A stretch of 64,000 nt of DNA, taken from Roseobacter litoralis Och 149. GTDB taxonomy: Bacteria; Pseudomonadota; Alphaproteobacteria; Rhodobacterales; Rhodobacteraceae. The notes under the pieces were generated by a model. The model saw only the letters and a program-made list of their open reading frames with translations, was not told the origin of the DNA and searched no databases. Of the stretch, positions 54,815 through 63,975 are shown one piece after another; the stretch's first letter is position 1, and every line of letters begins with the position of its first letter. The translations under genes and the position numbers were made by a program. The stretch spans positions 1,302,001 through 1,366,000 of the forward strand of contig NC_015730.1 of assembly GCF_000154785.2 (NCBI RefSeq), read 5' to 3'.

Positions 54815-55627
54815 GTGGTGAACCGCAGACAGGCATACGAGGCCCACCAGCGGCGTCGGTCGCTGAGCATTGCGGGCGTGAGTACGGCGCTTGTGCTGGT
54901 CGCAATGATCCTGCTTGTGCCGCTTGCGCCGGGCTGGCAAGCTGTCAAGGCCAGCTTTTTTGACGCCGCCGTGTTTGCCGAAACCTTCCCGACGCTTTTG
55001 CAGGCTTTCATGATTGATGTCATGATTTTCGCGTGGTCGGTGCCGCTGATCCTCGGACTGGGGCTTGCCATTGCGCTGGCGCGCGGCGCACGCGCGCCCG
55101 CCCTTTTCCCGCTGCGGATATTCGGTGCCGTCTATGTGGATGTGTTTCGCGGCGTGCCGGTAATCCTGACCATCTATCTGATCGGGTTTGGTATTCCGGG
55201 GCTTGGTCTGCCGCGCCCTTGGAATTCGCCCTACATCTGGGGAACGGTGGCGCTGGTGCTGACCTACTCGGCCTATGTGGCCGAGGTGCTGCGCTCCGGC
55301 ATCGAGAGCGTGCATGCCAGTCAGCGCAACGCCGCCATCTGTCTGGGCCTGTCGGAGCGGGACACCATGCGCTATGTCGTGCTGCCGCAGGCCATCCGCC
55401 GCGTGGTGCCTGCCAATATGAACATGCTGGTGGCCCTTCAGAAGGATGTGGCATTGCTCAGCTTTATCGGCCCGGTCGAAATATTGCGTCAGGCGGGCAT
55501 CTACAAAAGCCTGCTGGCCAATTTCACGCCTTATCTGGTGGCTGCAGTGATCTTTTTGATGGTGACCGTGCCCGCCACGCGCTACGCCGACTATCTGTTG
55601 AACCGAGACCGCAATGCCCGAAGCTAA
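54815..55627 (+). CDS. amino-acid ABC transporter permease
   Basis: A 270-residue inner-membrane permease of the HisM/GlnP type with about five helices. The EAA loop is seen in [28 protein letters not shown]. Start codons GTG at 54815 and GTG at 54818 are both possible, 4 to 7 bases after the binding-protein stop. The final bases overlap the ATPase start. Confidence 0.92.
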   Translation: MVNRRQAYEAHQRRRSLSIAGVSTALVLVAMILLVPLAPGWQAVKASFFDAAVFAETFPTLLQAFMIDVMIFAWSVPLILGLGLAIALARGARAPALFPLRIFGAVYVDVFRGVPVILTIYLIGFGIPGLGLPRPWNSPYIWGTVALVLTYSAYVAEVLRSGIESVHASQRNAAICLGLSERDTMRYVVLPQAIRRVVPANMNMLVALQKDVALLSFIGPVEILRQAGIYKSLLANFTPYLVAAVIFLMVTVPATRYADYLLNRDRNARS

Positions 55628-56351
55628 ACTGTCGCTGCGCGGCGTGCAGAAATCCTTTGCGGACAATCAGGTTCTGTCCGGTATTGATCTGGATGTGCAT
55701 GCGGGCGAAATGATCTGCCTGATTGGCGCGTCGGGGTCGGGTAAATCGACGCTCCTGCGCTGCATCAACCAGCTTGAAGCAATTGATGAAGGGTCAATCT
55801 GGCTTGACGGTGTGGATATCTCGGAACCGGGGATTGATCTGGCCCCGATCCGACGGCGCATTGGCATCGTCTTTCAATCATACAACCTGTTTCCGCATAT
55901 GAGCGCGATTGAGAATGTGCAACTGGCGCCGCGCCGGGTGCTGAAACAATCGGCGGATGCCCGAACCGACAAGGCCGAGGCGTTGTTTAACCGCTTTGGC
56001 CTCGCGCAGCATATGCATAAGTATCCCGACCAGTTGTCAGGGGGGCAACAGCAGCGTGTCGCCGTGATCCGTGCGCTGGCCATGGAACCCGAAATCATGC
56101 TGTTTGATGAAATTACGGCGGCCCTTGATCCTGAACTCGTGGGCGAGGTGCTCAGCGTTTTGCGCCATCTGCGCGCCGAAGGTATGACGATGTTGCTTGC
56201 GACCCATGAAATGGGCTTTGCTCGCGAGGTGGCGGATCGCATCTGCTTTATGGATGGCGGGCGTATCCTTGAGCAGGGGAAACCGGAGCAGATATTCACG
56301 GCACCGCAAAAACCACGGACCCAAGCGTTTCTGAAAGCAGTGCTGCGATAA
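55614..56351 (+). CDS. amino-acid ABC transporter ATP-binding protein
   Basis: A 245-residue ATPase of the GlnQ/HisP type. Walker A is GASGSGKST, the signature [11 protein letters not shown], and Walker B reads [16 protein letters not shown], with the catalytic glutamate kept and the usual proline replaced by isoleucine. The ATG at 55614 overlaps the permease stop by 14 bases. Confidence 0.93.
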   Translation: MPEAKLSLRGVQKSFADNQVLSGIDLDVHAGEMICLIGASGSGKSTLLRCINQLEAIDEGSIWLDGVDISEPGIDLAPIRRRIGIVFQSYNLFPHMSAIENVQLAPRRVLKQSADARTDKAEALFNRFGLAQHMHKYPDQLSGGQQQRVAVIRALAMEPEIMLFDEITAALDPELVGEVLSVLRHLRAEGMTMLLATHEMGFAREVADRICFMDGGRILEQGKPEQIFTAPQKPRTQAFLKAVLR

Positions 56352-56456
56352 CCCTTTGCGCTGCCGTGCAGAGGTTCGGCCGAATAAACGGTTGCAAGTT
56401 CCGGAAGCGCCGTTAACGTCGCAACTCCAAAAAGAAGATTTCAAGGGAGGAAACAA

Positions 56457-57446
56457 ATGTTCAGAAATGCAATATTGGGCGCTGTTGCGTTGAGCGCCGT
56501 GAGCGGTGCCGCCATTGCGCAGGAGAAAATGCGCATCTCGTTGCAGCTGCCACTGACCAGCCACCTGGGTGAGAACCTCGTTCTGTTCGAAAAAGAGGTT
56601 GAGGAAAGAACCGGCGGCGCGATTGACGTGGAAATCTACGACAGCGCGACACTCTACAAAGACAAGGAAGTTCCAGCCGCTGTCGGTTCTGGTGCTATTG
56701 AAGCTGGGGTTGCGTCCCTGACGCGCTATGTCGGCGATGCGCCTGTTGTTGACGTTTTCTATATGCCGTTCCTGTTCAACACTGAGGACAAGGTGCGTGC
56801 CGCCGTGGCCGAAGGGTCGCCCGTGCGGGCTGTGCTTGAAGAGGAAATCGCCAAAACCGGCGGTCAGGTTCTCTATTGGCAGGCCTATGGTGGTGCGATC
56901 TTGCTGTCACAAGGTGGCCCGATCCGCACTCCCGAAGACATGAAGGGCAAAAAAGCGCGGGTGTTTGGCAAAACGCTTGGTGACTTTGTTACCGCAGCGG
57001 GCGGGGCGCCCACATTGATTTCCGGCTCGGAGCAATATCTGGCCTACCAGCGTGGGACGGTTGATGTTGGTATGACCGGCATATCCGGTGTCAAATCCCG
57101 CAAGCTTTGGGAAGTGATGGATACAATTACCAAAACCAACCACGCAAACATCGAATTTGTGGTTGTCGTGAACAACGACTGGTGGGACGGCCTGTCACCC
57201 GAGTTGCAGGGCCATATCAAGGCAGCAGCACAAGTGGCGCAAGACGATGTACGCGACCGCATGAGCGGCATCGAAGCGGCAGCCTATAAAGCCGCTGAGG
57301 AGAACGGGATGACCATTGTGGACCTGTCAGATGCTGAACTGGCCGCATGGCAGGAGGTCGCACAGCCTGTTTATGATTCCTACCTTGAGGCGACGGGTGA
57401 AGCAGGTCAGAAGATCCTTGATTCTTTAGGTGCAGGTGGCTCCTGA
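56457..57446 (+). CDS. TRAP transporter substrate-binding protein (DctP)
   Basis: Periplasmic binding protein of a second TRAP system, 329 residues with a signal peptide (cleavage near AAIAQE). It matches DctP-type proteins: SHLGENLVLFEKEVEERTGG, FYMPFLFN, GGPIRTPEDMKGKKARVFGK and the conserved arginine-containing site in that last segment. A strong ribosome site (GGGAGG) precedes the ATG. The ligand is a small acid in most relatives. Confidence 0.92.
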   Translation: MFRNAILGAVALSAVSGAAIAQEKMRISLQLPLTSHLGENLVLFEKEVEERTGGAIDVEIYDSATLYKDKEVPAAVGSGAIEAGVASLTRYVGDAPVVDVFYMPFLFNTEDKVRAAVAEGSPVRAVLEEEIAKTGGQVLYWQAYGGAILLSQGGPIRTPEDMKGKKARVFGKTLGDFVTAAGGAPTLISGSEQYLAYQRGTVDVGMTGISGVKSRKLWEVMDTITKTNHANIEFVVVVNNDWWDGLSPELQGHIKAAAQVAQDDVRDRMSGIEAAAYKAAEENGMTIVDLSDAELAAWQEVAQPVYDSYLEATGEAGQKILDSLGAGGS

Positions 57447-57470
57447 CGTCTCTGTAAAATAAGGGAAAAG

Positions 57471-57492
57471 CGGATGGCTTACCGGCCATCCG
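57471..57492 (+). terminator. hairpin between the DctP and DctQ genes
   Basis: CGGATGGC (57471-57478) pairs perfectly with GCCATCCG (57485-57492) around a 6-base loop, 25 bases after the binding-protein stop and just before the small-permease gene. The following bases are A-rich, not T-rich. It probably protects the upstream message or tempers downstream expression, as often between binding-protein and permease genes. Confidence 0.5.
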
Positions 57493-57505
57493 TCTCTGCA
57501 AAAAA

Positions 57506-58003
57506 ATGTCAGTCATAAATAAAATATCATGGGCGTTTTGTGCCATTGGGGCCATTTTGATGGCTGCCACGGGTGCCATGCTCACCTATGAGGTGATCGC
57601 CAGATACTTCTTTGTCAAACCGACGATCTGGGCCGCTGAACTCAGTCAGCTTTGCCTGATCTGGGGGTGTTTTCTGGCGCTGCCGCATCTGTTGGTTTTG
57701 CGTCGCCATATTACGGTGAACGCTGTCACCAACCTCTTGCCCGAGGGCGCGCAGAAGCTCTGCGCCGCTTTCGCGCTGGTGGCGGTTATTGTGTTTTCCT
57801 CGATCGTCGCGATTTACGGCTGGCATATATTCTACGAGAGCTTTTCACGTGGGCGCACGACAGGGTCGCTGCTGAACTTGCCGGTCTGGATTGCCGAACT
57901 GTCCGTACCCGTCGGGTTCGGCATGCTCGCCTTGCAAGGCCTTGTTGAGTTGATCCGTCTGCCGGGTGCTGGCACCACAAGCCTTGGAGCGACGCACGAA
58001 TGA
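57506..58003 (+). CDS. TRAP transporter small permease (DctQ)
   Basis: Small membrane subunit of the second TRAP system, 165 residues with four helices. The ARYFFVKPTIWAAELSQLCLIWGCFLALPHLLVLRRHI stretch region is typical of DctQ. The ATG at 57506 follows the hairpin by 13 bases. Its stop overlaps the large-permease ATG (ATGA). Confidence 0.9.
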   Translation: MSVINKISWAFCAIGAILMAATGAMLTYEVIARYFFVKPTIWAAELSQLCLIWGCFLALPHLLVLRRHITVNAVTNLLPEGAQKLCAAFALVAVIVFSSIVAIYGWHIFYESFSRGRTTGSLLNLPVWIAELSVPVGFGMLALQGLVELIRLPGAGTTSLGATHE

Positions 58004-59274
58004 CGATCCTGCTTATTCTGGGGTGCCTTTTCGGGCTCTTGCTGGTCGGGGTGCCGGTCGCCTTTGCGCTGGGTGGCATGGGGCTTGGCATGCTGCTGCT
58101 GGGCGGCTTTTCACCGCTCATGGCGCCGCAATCGCTGCTCTCGACCTTGGATGGCTTCATCCTTCTGGCGGTGCCGCTGTTTCTGCTGATGTCGAACCTG
58201 CTGCTCAAGGGCGGCGTCGGGCGTGATCTATTCGCCGCCGTTCAGGCTTGGGTCGGGCACTGGCCCGGTGGCCTTGCGGTCGCCACGATCCTAAGCTGCG
58301 CGCTCTTTGCCGCCATTTCCGGTTCTTCAGTTGCGACGGCTGCCACGATTGGCACGGTGGCCATTCCGGAAATGATAAACCGCGGATATGAAAAACGCTT
58401 TGTCTACGGGTTGCTGGCGGCGGGCGGCACGCTGGGCATTCTCATACCGCCCTCCATTCCGATGATCGTCTATGGTTTTGTGACCGAGCAATCGGTGATT
58501 GCGCTGTTTCTGGCAGGCATCGGGCCGGGGGCTGTGCTGGTCACACTCTTTGTCCTTTTTGCCATGTTGCATGCGCGCCTGTGGGGCGGGTACACGCCGG
58601 TGCCCAAGGCGTCGATGCGCGAACGCGCGACAGCCTCAAAGCGCGCCCTGCCGTCTGTGGCGCTTGCGGCTCTTGTCATCGTGGGTCTCTATTCCGGGGC
58701 GTTCACCCCCACAGAAGCGGCTGCGATTGGCTTTGCTGCGGCCCTGTTGATCACCGTATTCTGGTTGCGCACCATGACGCTGGCCAAATTCTGGGAAGCG
58801 GTGCGCGAATCCGCGATCACCACAGCGGCGATCCTGTTGATCGTGGCGGGGGCGAAAATCTTTGGCAAGGCCATCGCCCTGTATCGCATCCCGCAGGATA
58901 TTTCGGCATTCCTTGCCCAGACCATAGACGGGCCGATCATGTTCATTCTGGTCGTCTCGGTCGTGCTGTTGTTGATGGGGCTGGTGTTTGAAGCCCTGTC
59001 GATGATCCTGATCATGACGCCGGTGCTGCTGCCCGCGGCGATGGGTCTGGGATTCGATCCGATCTGGTTCGGCATCTACATGGTGATCATGGTGGAATGT
59101 GCCCTGATCACGCCGCCGGTGGGTCTAAACCTCTATGTCATACAATCGGTTGCGCGCGCCACCTTGGCGGATGTTGCACGCGGGGTCTGGCCGTTCCTGA
59201 TGCTGATGTTGTTCACGGTTGGCATCCTTTATGTGGTGCCGGATCTGGCGCTTTATATCCCTTTCAAATGGTGA
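58000..59274 (+). CDS. TRAP transporter large permease (DctM)
   Basis: Large membrane subunit of the second TRAP system, 424 residues with about twelve helices. Family blocks are AAISGSSVATAATIGTVAIP, GGTLGILIPPSIPMIVYG and LGFDPIWFGIYMVIMVECALITPPVGLNLYVIQ. It overlaps the small permease by 4 bases. The PEP-mutase-family gene follows 4 bases later, so it is probably in the same operon. Confidence 0.95.
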   Translation: MTILLILGCLFGLLLVGVPVAFALGGMGLGMLLLGGFSPLMAPQSLLSTLDGFILLAVPLFLLMSNLLLKGGVGRDLFAAVQAWVGHWPGGLAVATILSCALFAAISGSSVATAATIGTVAIPEMINRGYEKRFVYGLLAAGGTLGILIPPSIPMIVYGFVTEQSVIALFLAGIGPGAVLVTLFVLFAMLHARLWGGYTPVPKASMRERATASKRALPSVALAALVIVGLYSGAFTPTEAAAIGFAAALLITVFWLRTMTLAKFWEAVRESAITTAAILLIVAGAKIFGKAIALYRIPQDISAFLAQTIDGPIMFILVVSVVLLLMGLVFEALSMILIMTPVLLPAAMGLGFDPIWFGIYMVIMVECALITPPVGLNLYVIQSVARATLADVARGVWPFLMLMLFTVGILYVVPDLALYIPFKW

Positions 59275-59278
59275 AGTC

Positions 59279-60154
59279 ATGAATGCTGCGAAAACGCTCC
59301 GTACCTTGCTGGCGCAGGATAAATGCCATGTGATGCCGTGTTGTTTTGACGCGCTCTCGGCCAAGCTGATCGCGCAGGAGGGGTATGATCTGACCTTCAT
59401 GTCCGGCTTTGCCGCCTCCGCCAGCCGGATCGGCGCGCCGGATCTGGGCTTGATGAGCTATGGCGAAGTCGTGGATCAGGCCCGCAACATCGCCAATGCC
59501 ATCGACATTCCGCTGATCGGGGATGGCGATACGGGCTATGGCAATGCGATGAACGTGCGCCGCACGGTGACGGGGTTTGCGCAAGCCGGTTGTGCGTCGG
59601 TGATGATCGAAGACCAGCTTGCCCCGAAAAGATGCGGGCACACGCCGGGTAAGGCCGTCGTGGCGCGCCAGGAGGCATATGACAGGATCAAGGCGGCGGT
59701 GGATGCGCGCGATGCCTTGCGCGAAGACGGCGGCGACATACTGATCCTTGCCCGCACGGATGCGCGTCATGAACACGGGCTGTCAGAGGCGATCGAACGG
59801 GCGGCGGTCTTTGCCGAACTTGGCGCGGATATCCTGTTCGTGGAGGCCCCTAAATCCACCACAGAGATGCAGGAGATCTGCTCAAACCTGCCCGGTCCCA
59901 AGATGGCGAATATCGTCGAAGGTGGGGAAACACCGGATTTGCCAAATGCGGCCCTGCATGACATCGGCTATTCCATCGCGGCCTATCCGCTGTCGCTGAT
60001 GGCGGCGGCGATGCAGGCGATGGTCACATCGTTGCGCGCAATGCGCGCGGATCAGCGGCCCGGATTGATGGATTTTGGCGAGCTGCGCAGCCGGATCGGG
60101 TTTGACGATTACTATGCAGCGTCGCAAGCCTATGCGTCCTCAAAGCGCGACTGA
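59279..60154 (+). CDS. isocitrate lyase / PEP mutase family enzyme
   Basis: A 291-residue enzyme of the PEP-mutase/isocitrate-lyase superfamily. The metal-binding loop is GDGDTGYGNAMN, and PKRCGH holds the catalytic cysteine of the lyase branch (2-methylisocitrate lyase, oxaloacetate or dimethylmalate lyase). Further motifs are ARTDAR and EAPKS. I use the ATG at 59279, 4 bases past the TRAP permease stop. The cysteine argues against phosphonate activity and for C-C lyase activity on a 2-hydroxy- or oxo-diacid. The transporter likely brings in its substrate; this is inferred. Confidence 0.88.
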   Translation: MNAAKTLRTLLAQDKCHVMPCCFDALSAKLIAQEGYDLTFMSGFAASASRIGAPDLGLMSYGEVVDQARNIANAIDIPLIGDGDTGYGNAMNVRRTVTGFAQAGCASVMIEDQLAPKRCGHTPGKAVVARQEAYDRIKAAVDARDALREDGGDILILARTDARHEHGLSEAIERAAVFAELGADILFVEAPKSTTEMQEICSNLPGPKMANIVEGGETPDLPNAALHDIGYSIAAYPLSLMAAAMQAMVTSLRAMRADQRPGLMDFGELRSRIGFDDYYAASQAYASSKRD

Positions 60155-60182
60155 GTGTGCGTCGGGGTCGCCGGATGCGTGC

Positions 60183-62228
60183 TCACAAGTCCTTGACCAG
60201 CCGTAGGGCGTCGTAAATCGCCGCATGTGTGTTGCGGGCCGAAACCGCATCCCCGATCCGGAAAAGCTGAAACGCGCCATCGGGGTTGGTGTTCACATTC
60301 TGCACCCCGCCCGCGATCAGCGCGTCATAATCCACCGCGCCAAGGTTGCTGCTGTTTGGTTTCAGCGCGTGGTAAAGCTCATCCAGCGGGAAGGTCCCAT
60401 AGTTCACAACGATCTGGTCGTAATCGGTCTGATAGCTGTGATCGCTGTAATCCGTCCCGATTGTGGCACGTAACTTGTTGCCATTGCGCGCCACATCCAG
60501 CAGGCGGCGCGTCACGGTAAAGGTGACGTCCTTGTCCTGCAGCGCGCGCATATAAGGCGTCAGGTTCATCGCCATGATGTCGGGCGCAAACACGCGATCA
60601 GGCGTCATTACCTCGACTTTTGCGCCCGCTAAGGCGGCTGTTTCGGCGGCTTGCAGCCCCGGATGGTCGCCGCTTTCATCATAGATCAAAACGTGATCGG
60701 CCGGTTTCACATCGCCTGCGATCATCTCCCAACTGCTGATCACATGGGGTGTGTCGCGGCCAGCCTCGAAAAGTTCGGTGTTTGGCAGGCCGCCCGTCGC
60801 CACGATCACCACATCCGGATTCAGGTCGGTGATGGTTTCAGGTTCGGCCCATGTGTTGAAATGAAAACGCACATCGCGCGCGGCACATTGGGCCATGCGC
60901 CAGTCGATGATTGAAATCATATCGCGGCGGCGCGGGTTCTGGATGGTCAGCCGGATTTGCCCACCGGGATCGGCTTGCGCCTCAAAGACCGTGACAACGT
61001 GCCCGCGCTCGGCGGCGACACGGGCGGCCTCAAGCCCTGCCGGGCCTGCGCCGACAATCACAATATGGCGTGGGCCAGGGGCCGGGGCTATGACGTGCGG
61101 CATGGAGAGTTCGCGCCCGGTGGCTGCGTTGTGAATGCACAGCGCCTCGCCGCCCTGATAAATCCGATCCAGACAAAAGGTGGCCCCGACGCAAGGGCGT
61201 ATATCGTCCTCGCGTCCCTCGCGGATCTTCTGGACAATATGCGGGTCAGCCATATGCGCCCGCGTCATCCCGACCATATCGAGCAGCCCGTTTGCCACCG
61301 CATGTCGCGCAGTCGCCACATCGGGGATTTTGGCGGCGTGGAATGTGGGCAGGCCGGTCGCCTTTTTGACCGCCCCGGCGAAATCAAGATGTGGCGCATT
61401 GCTCATGCCCTGCACCGGGATCACGTCGACCATCGCAGGGTCCGTGTGTATGCGCCCCCGGATCACATTCAGGAAATCGAGACGCCCATCATCGGCGAGG
61501 ATTTTTGAAATGCGCAGGCCCTCTTCGGGGGTAATTCCATCTTTTTGCACCTCATCGGCGGTAAAACGAAAGCCAATGATGAAATCTTCACCCACGCGTT
61601 TTCGAATGGCCCCCAAGACATCCAGCGGAAACCGCATCCGGTTTTCCAACGTGTCGGCACCGTAGGGACCGGACAGATCGTTCGTGAGCGGTGACCAGAA
61701 CTGGTCCATCAGATGGCCATAGACCTGCAATTCGATCCCATCCATGCCACCGGCCTGCATCCGCTCGGCTGCGTCGGCGAAATCGGTGATCACCCGGTCA
61801 ATATCCCAGTCTTCGATCAGTTTGGGAAAGGCACGATGCGCAGGTTCGCGGTGGCGCGAGGATGAAAGGGAGGGCAACCAGTCGCCTTTGTTCCACGTCG
61901 TGCGCCGTCCAAGATGGGTTAGCTGGATCATCACAGCACAGCCATGCGCATGGCAGGCATCGGTCAGATCGGTGATCCATGGCACCACCTCATCCTTATA
62001 GGCCAGAACGTTGTTGAACACCGGCGGGCTGTCTTTGGACACCGCCGCCGAACCTGCGGTCATCGCAAGGGCAAGCCCGGCCTTGGCGCGTTCTTCGTGA
62101 TAGGCGCGGTAGCGTTCCTTGGGCATGCCGTCTTCGGGATAGGCAGGTTCATGGCTGGTTGTCATGATGCGGTTCTTCAACGTCAGATGTTTGAGTTGAA
62201 AGGGTTGCATCAACGGATCTTTTGACAT
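60183..62228 (-). CDS. NADH:flavin oxidoreductase, trimethylamine-dehydrogenase/DgcA-like
   Basis: A 681-residue two-part flavoprotein. Residues about 10-370 form an OYE-like TIM barrel (FMN), and about 395-640 a FAD/NAD-binding domain with the ADP motif IVIVGAGPAGLEAARVA. The iron-sulfur segment is CVGATFCLDRIYQGGEALC: relative to trimethylamine dehydrogenase (C-x2-C-x2-C-x11/12-C) the second cysteine is alanine. Related enzymes act on trimethylamine, histamine, dimethylglycine (DgcA) or stachydrine-type N-methyl compounds. I use the ATG at 62228; the TTG at 62279 adds 17 unconserved residues. No partner ferredoxin is adjacent. Confidence 0.88.
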   Translation of the reverse strand: MSKDPLMQPFQLKHLTLKNRIMTTSHEPAYPEDGMPKERYRAYHEERAKAGLALAMTAGSAAVSKDSPPVFNNVLAYKDEVVPWITDLTDACHAHGCAVMIQLTHLGRRTTWNKGDWLPSLSSSRHREPAHRAFPKLIEDWDIDRVITDFADAAERMQAGGMDGIELQVYGHLMDQFWSPLTNDLSGPYGADTLENRMRFPLDVLGAIRKRVGEDFIIGFRFTADEVQKDGITPEEGLRISKILADDGRLDFLNVIRGRIHTDPAMVDVIPVQGMSNAPHLDFAGAVKKATGLPTFHAAKIPDVATARHAVANGLLDMVGMTRAHMADPHIVQKIREGREDDIRPCVGATFCLDRIYQGGEALCIHNAATGRELSMPHVIAPAPGPRHIVIVGAGPAGLEAARVAAERGHVVTVFEAQADPGGQIRLTIQNPRRRDMISIIDWRMAQCAARDVRFHFNTWAEPETITDLNPDVVIVATGGLPNTELFEAGRDTPHVISSWEMIAGDVKPADHVLIYDESGDHPGLQAAETAALAGAKVEVMTPDRVFAPDIMAMNLTPYMRALQDKDVTFTVTRRLLDVARNGNKLRATIGTDYSDHSYQTDYDQIVVNYGTFPLDELYHALKPNSSNLGAVDYDALIAGGVQNVNTNPDGAFQLFRIGDAVSARNTHAAIYDALRLVKDL

Positions 62229-62355
62229 CGGCTGCACGCTCCACCTGTCCTGTTGCGTCACATCATGGCGACGTTTCAACGCGCAGTAAGCCGCATATCT
62301 AGAGGCTTGGCCAGATCAAAAACGCTGGATAACGGGGGATCAGATCAGCGGGTGT

Positions 62356-62382
62356 ATCGCCGCACCCATTAGATGCGGCGAT
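62356..62382 (-). terminator. hairpin after the GMC oxidoreductase gene
   Basis: ATCGCCGCA (62356-62364) pairs with TGCGGCGAT (62374-62382) around a 9-base loop, 6 bases past the GMC gene stop. A T-run is absent on the minus strand, so it may be a hairpin-only or factor-assisted end. It separates this gene from the flavoprotein downstream on the same strand. Confidence 0.5.
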
Positions 62383-62388
62383 GTGGTG

Positions 62389-63960
62389 TTACAGGTTTCC
62401 GGCGGACATCTCGCGCGCCATGTGATCGGCCTGCCGGATGGCCAGTGCCACGATGGTCAGCGTGGGGTTTTCGGCCGCCCCCGTCGTGAACTGCGAGCCA
62501 TCAGAGATGAACAGGTTCGGGATGTCATGGGTCTGACCCCATTTGTTCACCACCCCGTCGCGGGCATTTTCCGACATCCGGTTGGTGCCAAGGTTATGCG
62601 TTGACGGATATGGCGGCGTCGGGAAGGTGCGCGTGGCCCCGACCGCATCATAGACGGCCTGCCCCTGCTGATAGGCGTGATTGCGCATCGCGATATCATT
62701 GGGGTGGTCATCAAAGTGCACATTTGCCACCGGCAGGCCGTATTGATCCGTGACGTCGTGGTTGAGTGTCACGCGGTTGGTTTCCTGCGGCATGTCTTCG
62801 CCCACAATCCACATGCCTGCCATATTCTCATAGGCATCAAGCGCGGAGGTAAACTCGCGGCCCCATGCGCCGGGATCAAGGAAGGCGGCCATGAACGGCA
62901 GGCCGAGCGCGAGCGTCTCAAGCTCATAGCCGCCGACGAAACCGCGGCTTGGGTCATGGCGGGCTTCGTCCTGAATGATGCCTGCCATGGTCGTGCCGCG
63001 CCACATCTTGACCGGCTGATCAAAGGTTGCATAGACCGACCCTGTCATGTGACGCATGTAATTGCGCCCCACCTGACCGGAGGAATTGGCCAGCCCATCC
63101 GGGAACATCGACGTCGCCGAGTTCAACAACATGCGCGGGCTTTCGAACGAGTTGCCTGCAACACAGACGGCGCGCGCCTTTTGCATTTGCAGGTTGCCGT
63201 CCGCGTCGAAATATTCAACGCCCGAGACTTTGCCTGCGTCATCGTGCAGGATGCGCGCCACATGGGCCCGTTCGCGCACTTCGAGGTTGCCGGTCGCTTC
63301 ACCTTGCGGGATATCGGCATAGGCCGTTGACCATTTGGCCCCCCATTTGCAGCCTTGAAAGCAAAACCCGGTTTGCTGACACGCGCTGCGTTCGCCACCA
63401 TCTGTCGACTGGATCGCCATGCGCCCTGTACTCACTTCGGTGTATCCCAGCGCCTTGGCGCCCTTTTCGAACACAAGGTAGTTGTTGTTGCCCGGCAGGC
63501 CCGGTCGGTCGCCGGTGCGTGTCACGCCCAGCTTTTCCTCGGCCAGCGCATACCATGGCGCCATTTCCGCCGCATCAATCGGCCAATCCAGCAGGCTTGC
63601 GCCCTGCACGTTGCCATAGGTGGTCGCAGCCTTCCATTCGTGTTCCTGAAAGCGCAGGCTTGCCCCCGCCCAATGGGTCGTCGCGCCGCCCACCGCTTTG
63701 ACGATCCACGCAGGCAGGCCGGAAAAATCCTTGGCCACGCGCCAGTCGCCCGATGTCGTGCGCGGGTCCAGCCAGGCCAGTTGCCCAAAGCTTTCCCATT
63801 CGTCGTTGACATAGTCCTCGGGCAGGTAGCGCCCGCCAGCTTCCAGCGCGACAACGCTGATGCCTTTTTGCGCCAGTTCATTTGCCAGAACGCCGCCGCC
63901 CGCGCCTGTTCCGATGACGACAATAACGCTGTCGTCGGTGAGATCAAAAGGTGCCGTCAT
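62389..63960 (-). CDS. GMC family oxidoreductase
   Basis: A 523-residue FAD enzyme of the glucose-methanol-choline family. The N-terminal ADP-binding motif is IGTGAGGGVLANELA, followed by TTHWAGASLRF. A short cysteine stretch is SACQQTGFCFQGCKWGAKWS, typical of the gluconate/sugar-dehydrogenase branch. The late conserved histidine segment is STHNLGTNRM, and ENPTLTIVALAIRQADH closes the FAD site. This branch often works with a small subunit-3 partner and a cytochrome c. The gene for a possible partner ends just upstream, out of the window. Substrate unknown. Confidence 0.92.
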   Translation of the reverse strand: MTAPFDLTDDSVIVVIGTGAGGGVLANELAQKGISVVALEAGGRYLPEDYVNDEWESFGQLAWLDPRTTSGDWRVAKDFSGLPAWIVKAVGGATTHWAGASLRFQEHEWKAATTYGNVQGASLLDWPIDAAEMAPWYALAEEKLGVTRTGDRPGLPGNNNYLVFEKGAKALGYTEVSTGRMAIQSTDGGERSACQQTGFCFQGCKWGAKWSTAYADIPQGEATGNLEVRERAHVARILHDDAGKVSGVEYFDADGNLQMQKARAVCVAGNSFESPRMLLNSATSMFPDGLANSSGQVGRNYMRHMTGSVYATFDQPVKMWRGTTMAGIIQDEARHDPSRGFVGGYELETLALGLPFMAAFLDPGAWGREFTSALDAYENMAGMWIVGEDMPQETNRVTLNHDVTDQYGLPVANVHFDDHPNDIAMRNHAYQQGQAVYDAVGATRTFPTPPYPSTHNLGTNRMSENARDGVVNKWGQTHDIPNLFISDGSQFTTGAAENPTLTIVALAIRQADHMAREMSAGNL

Positions 63961-63975
63961 GGTGCCTAATCTCCT

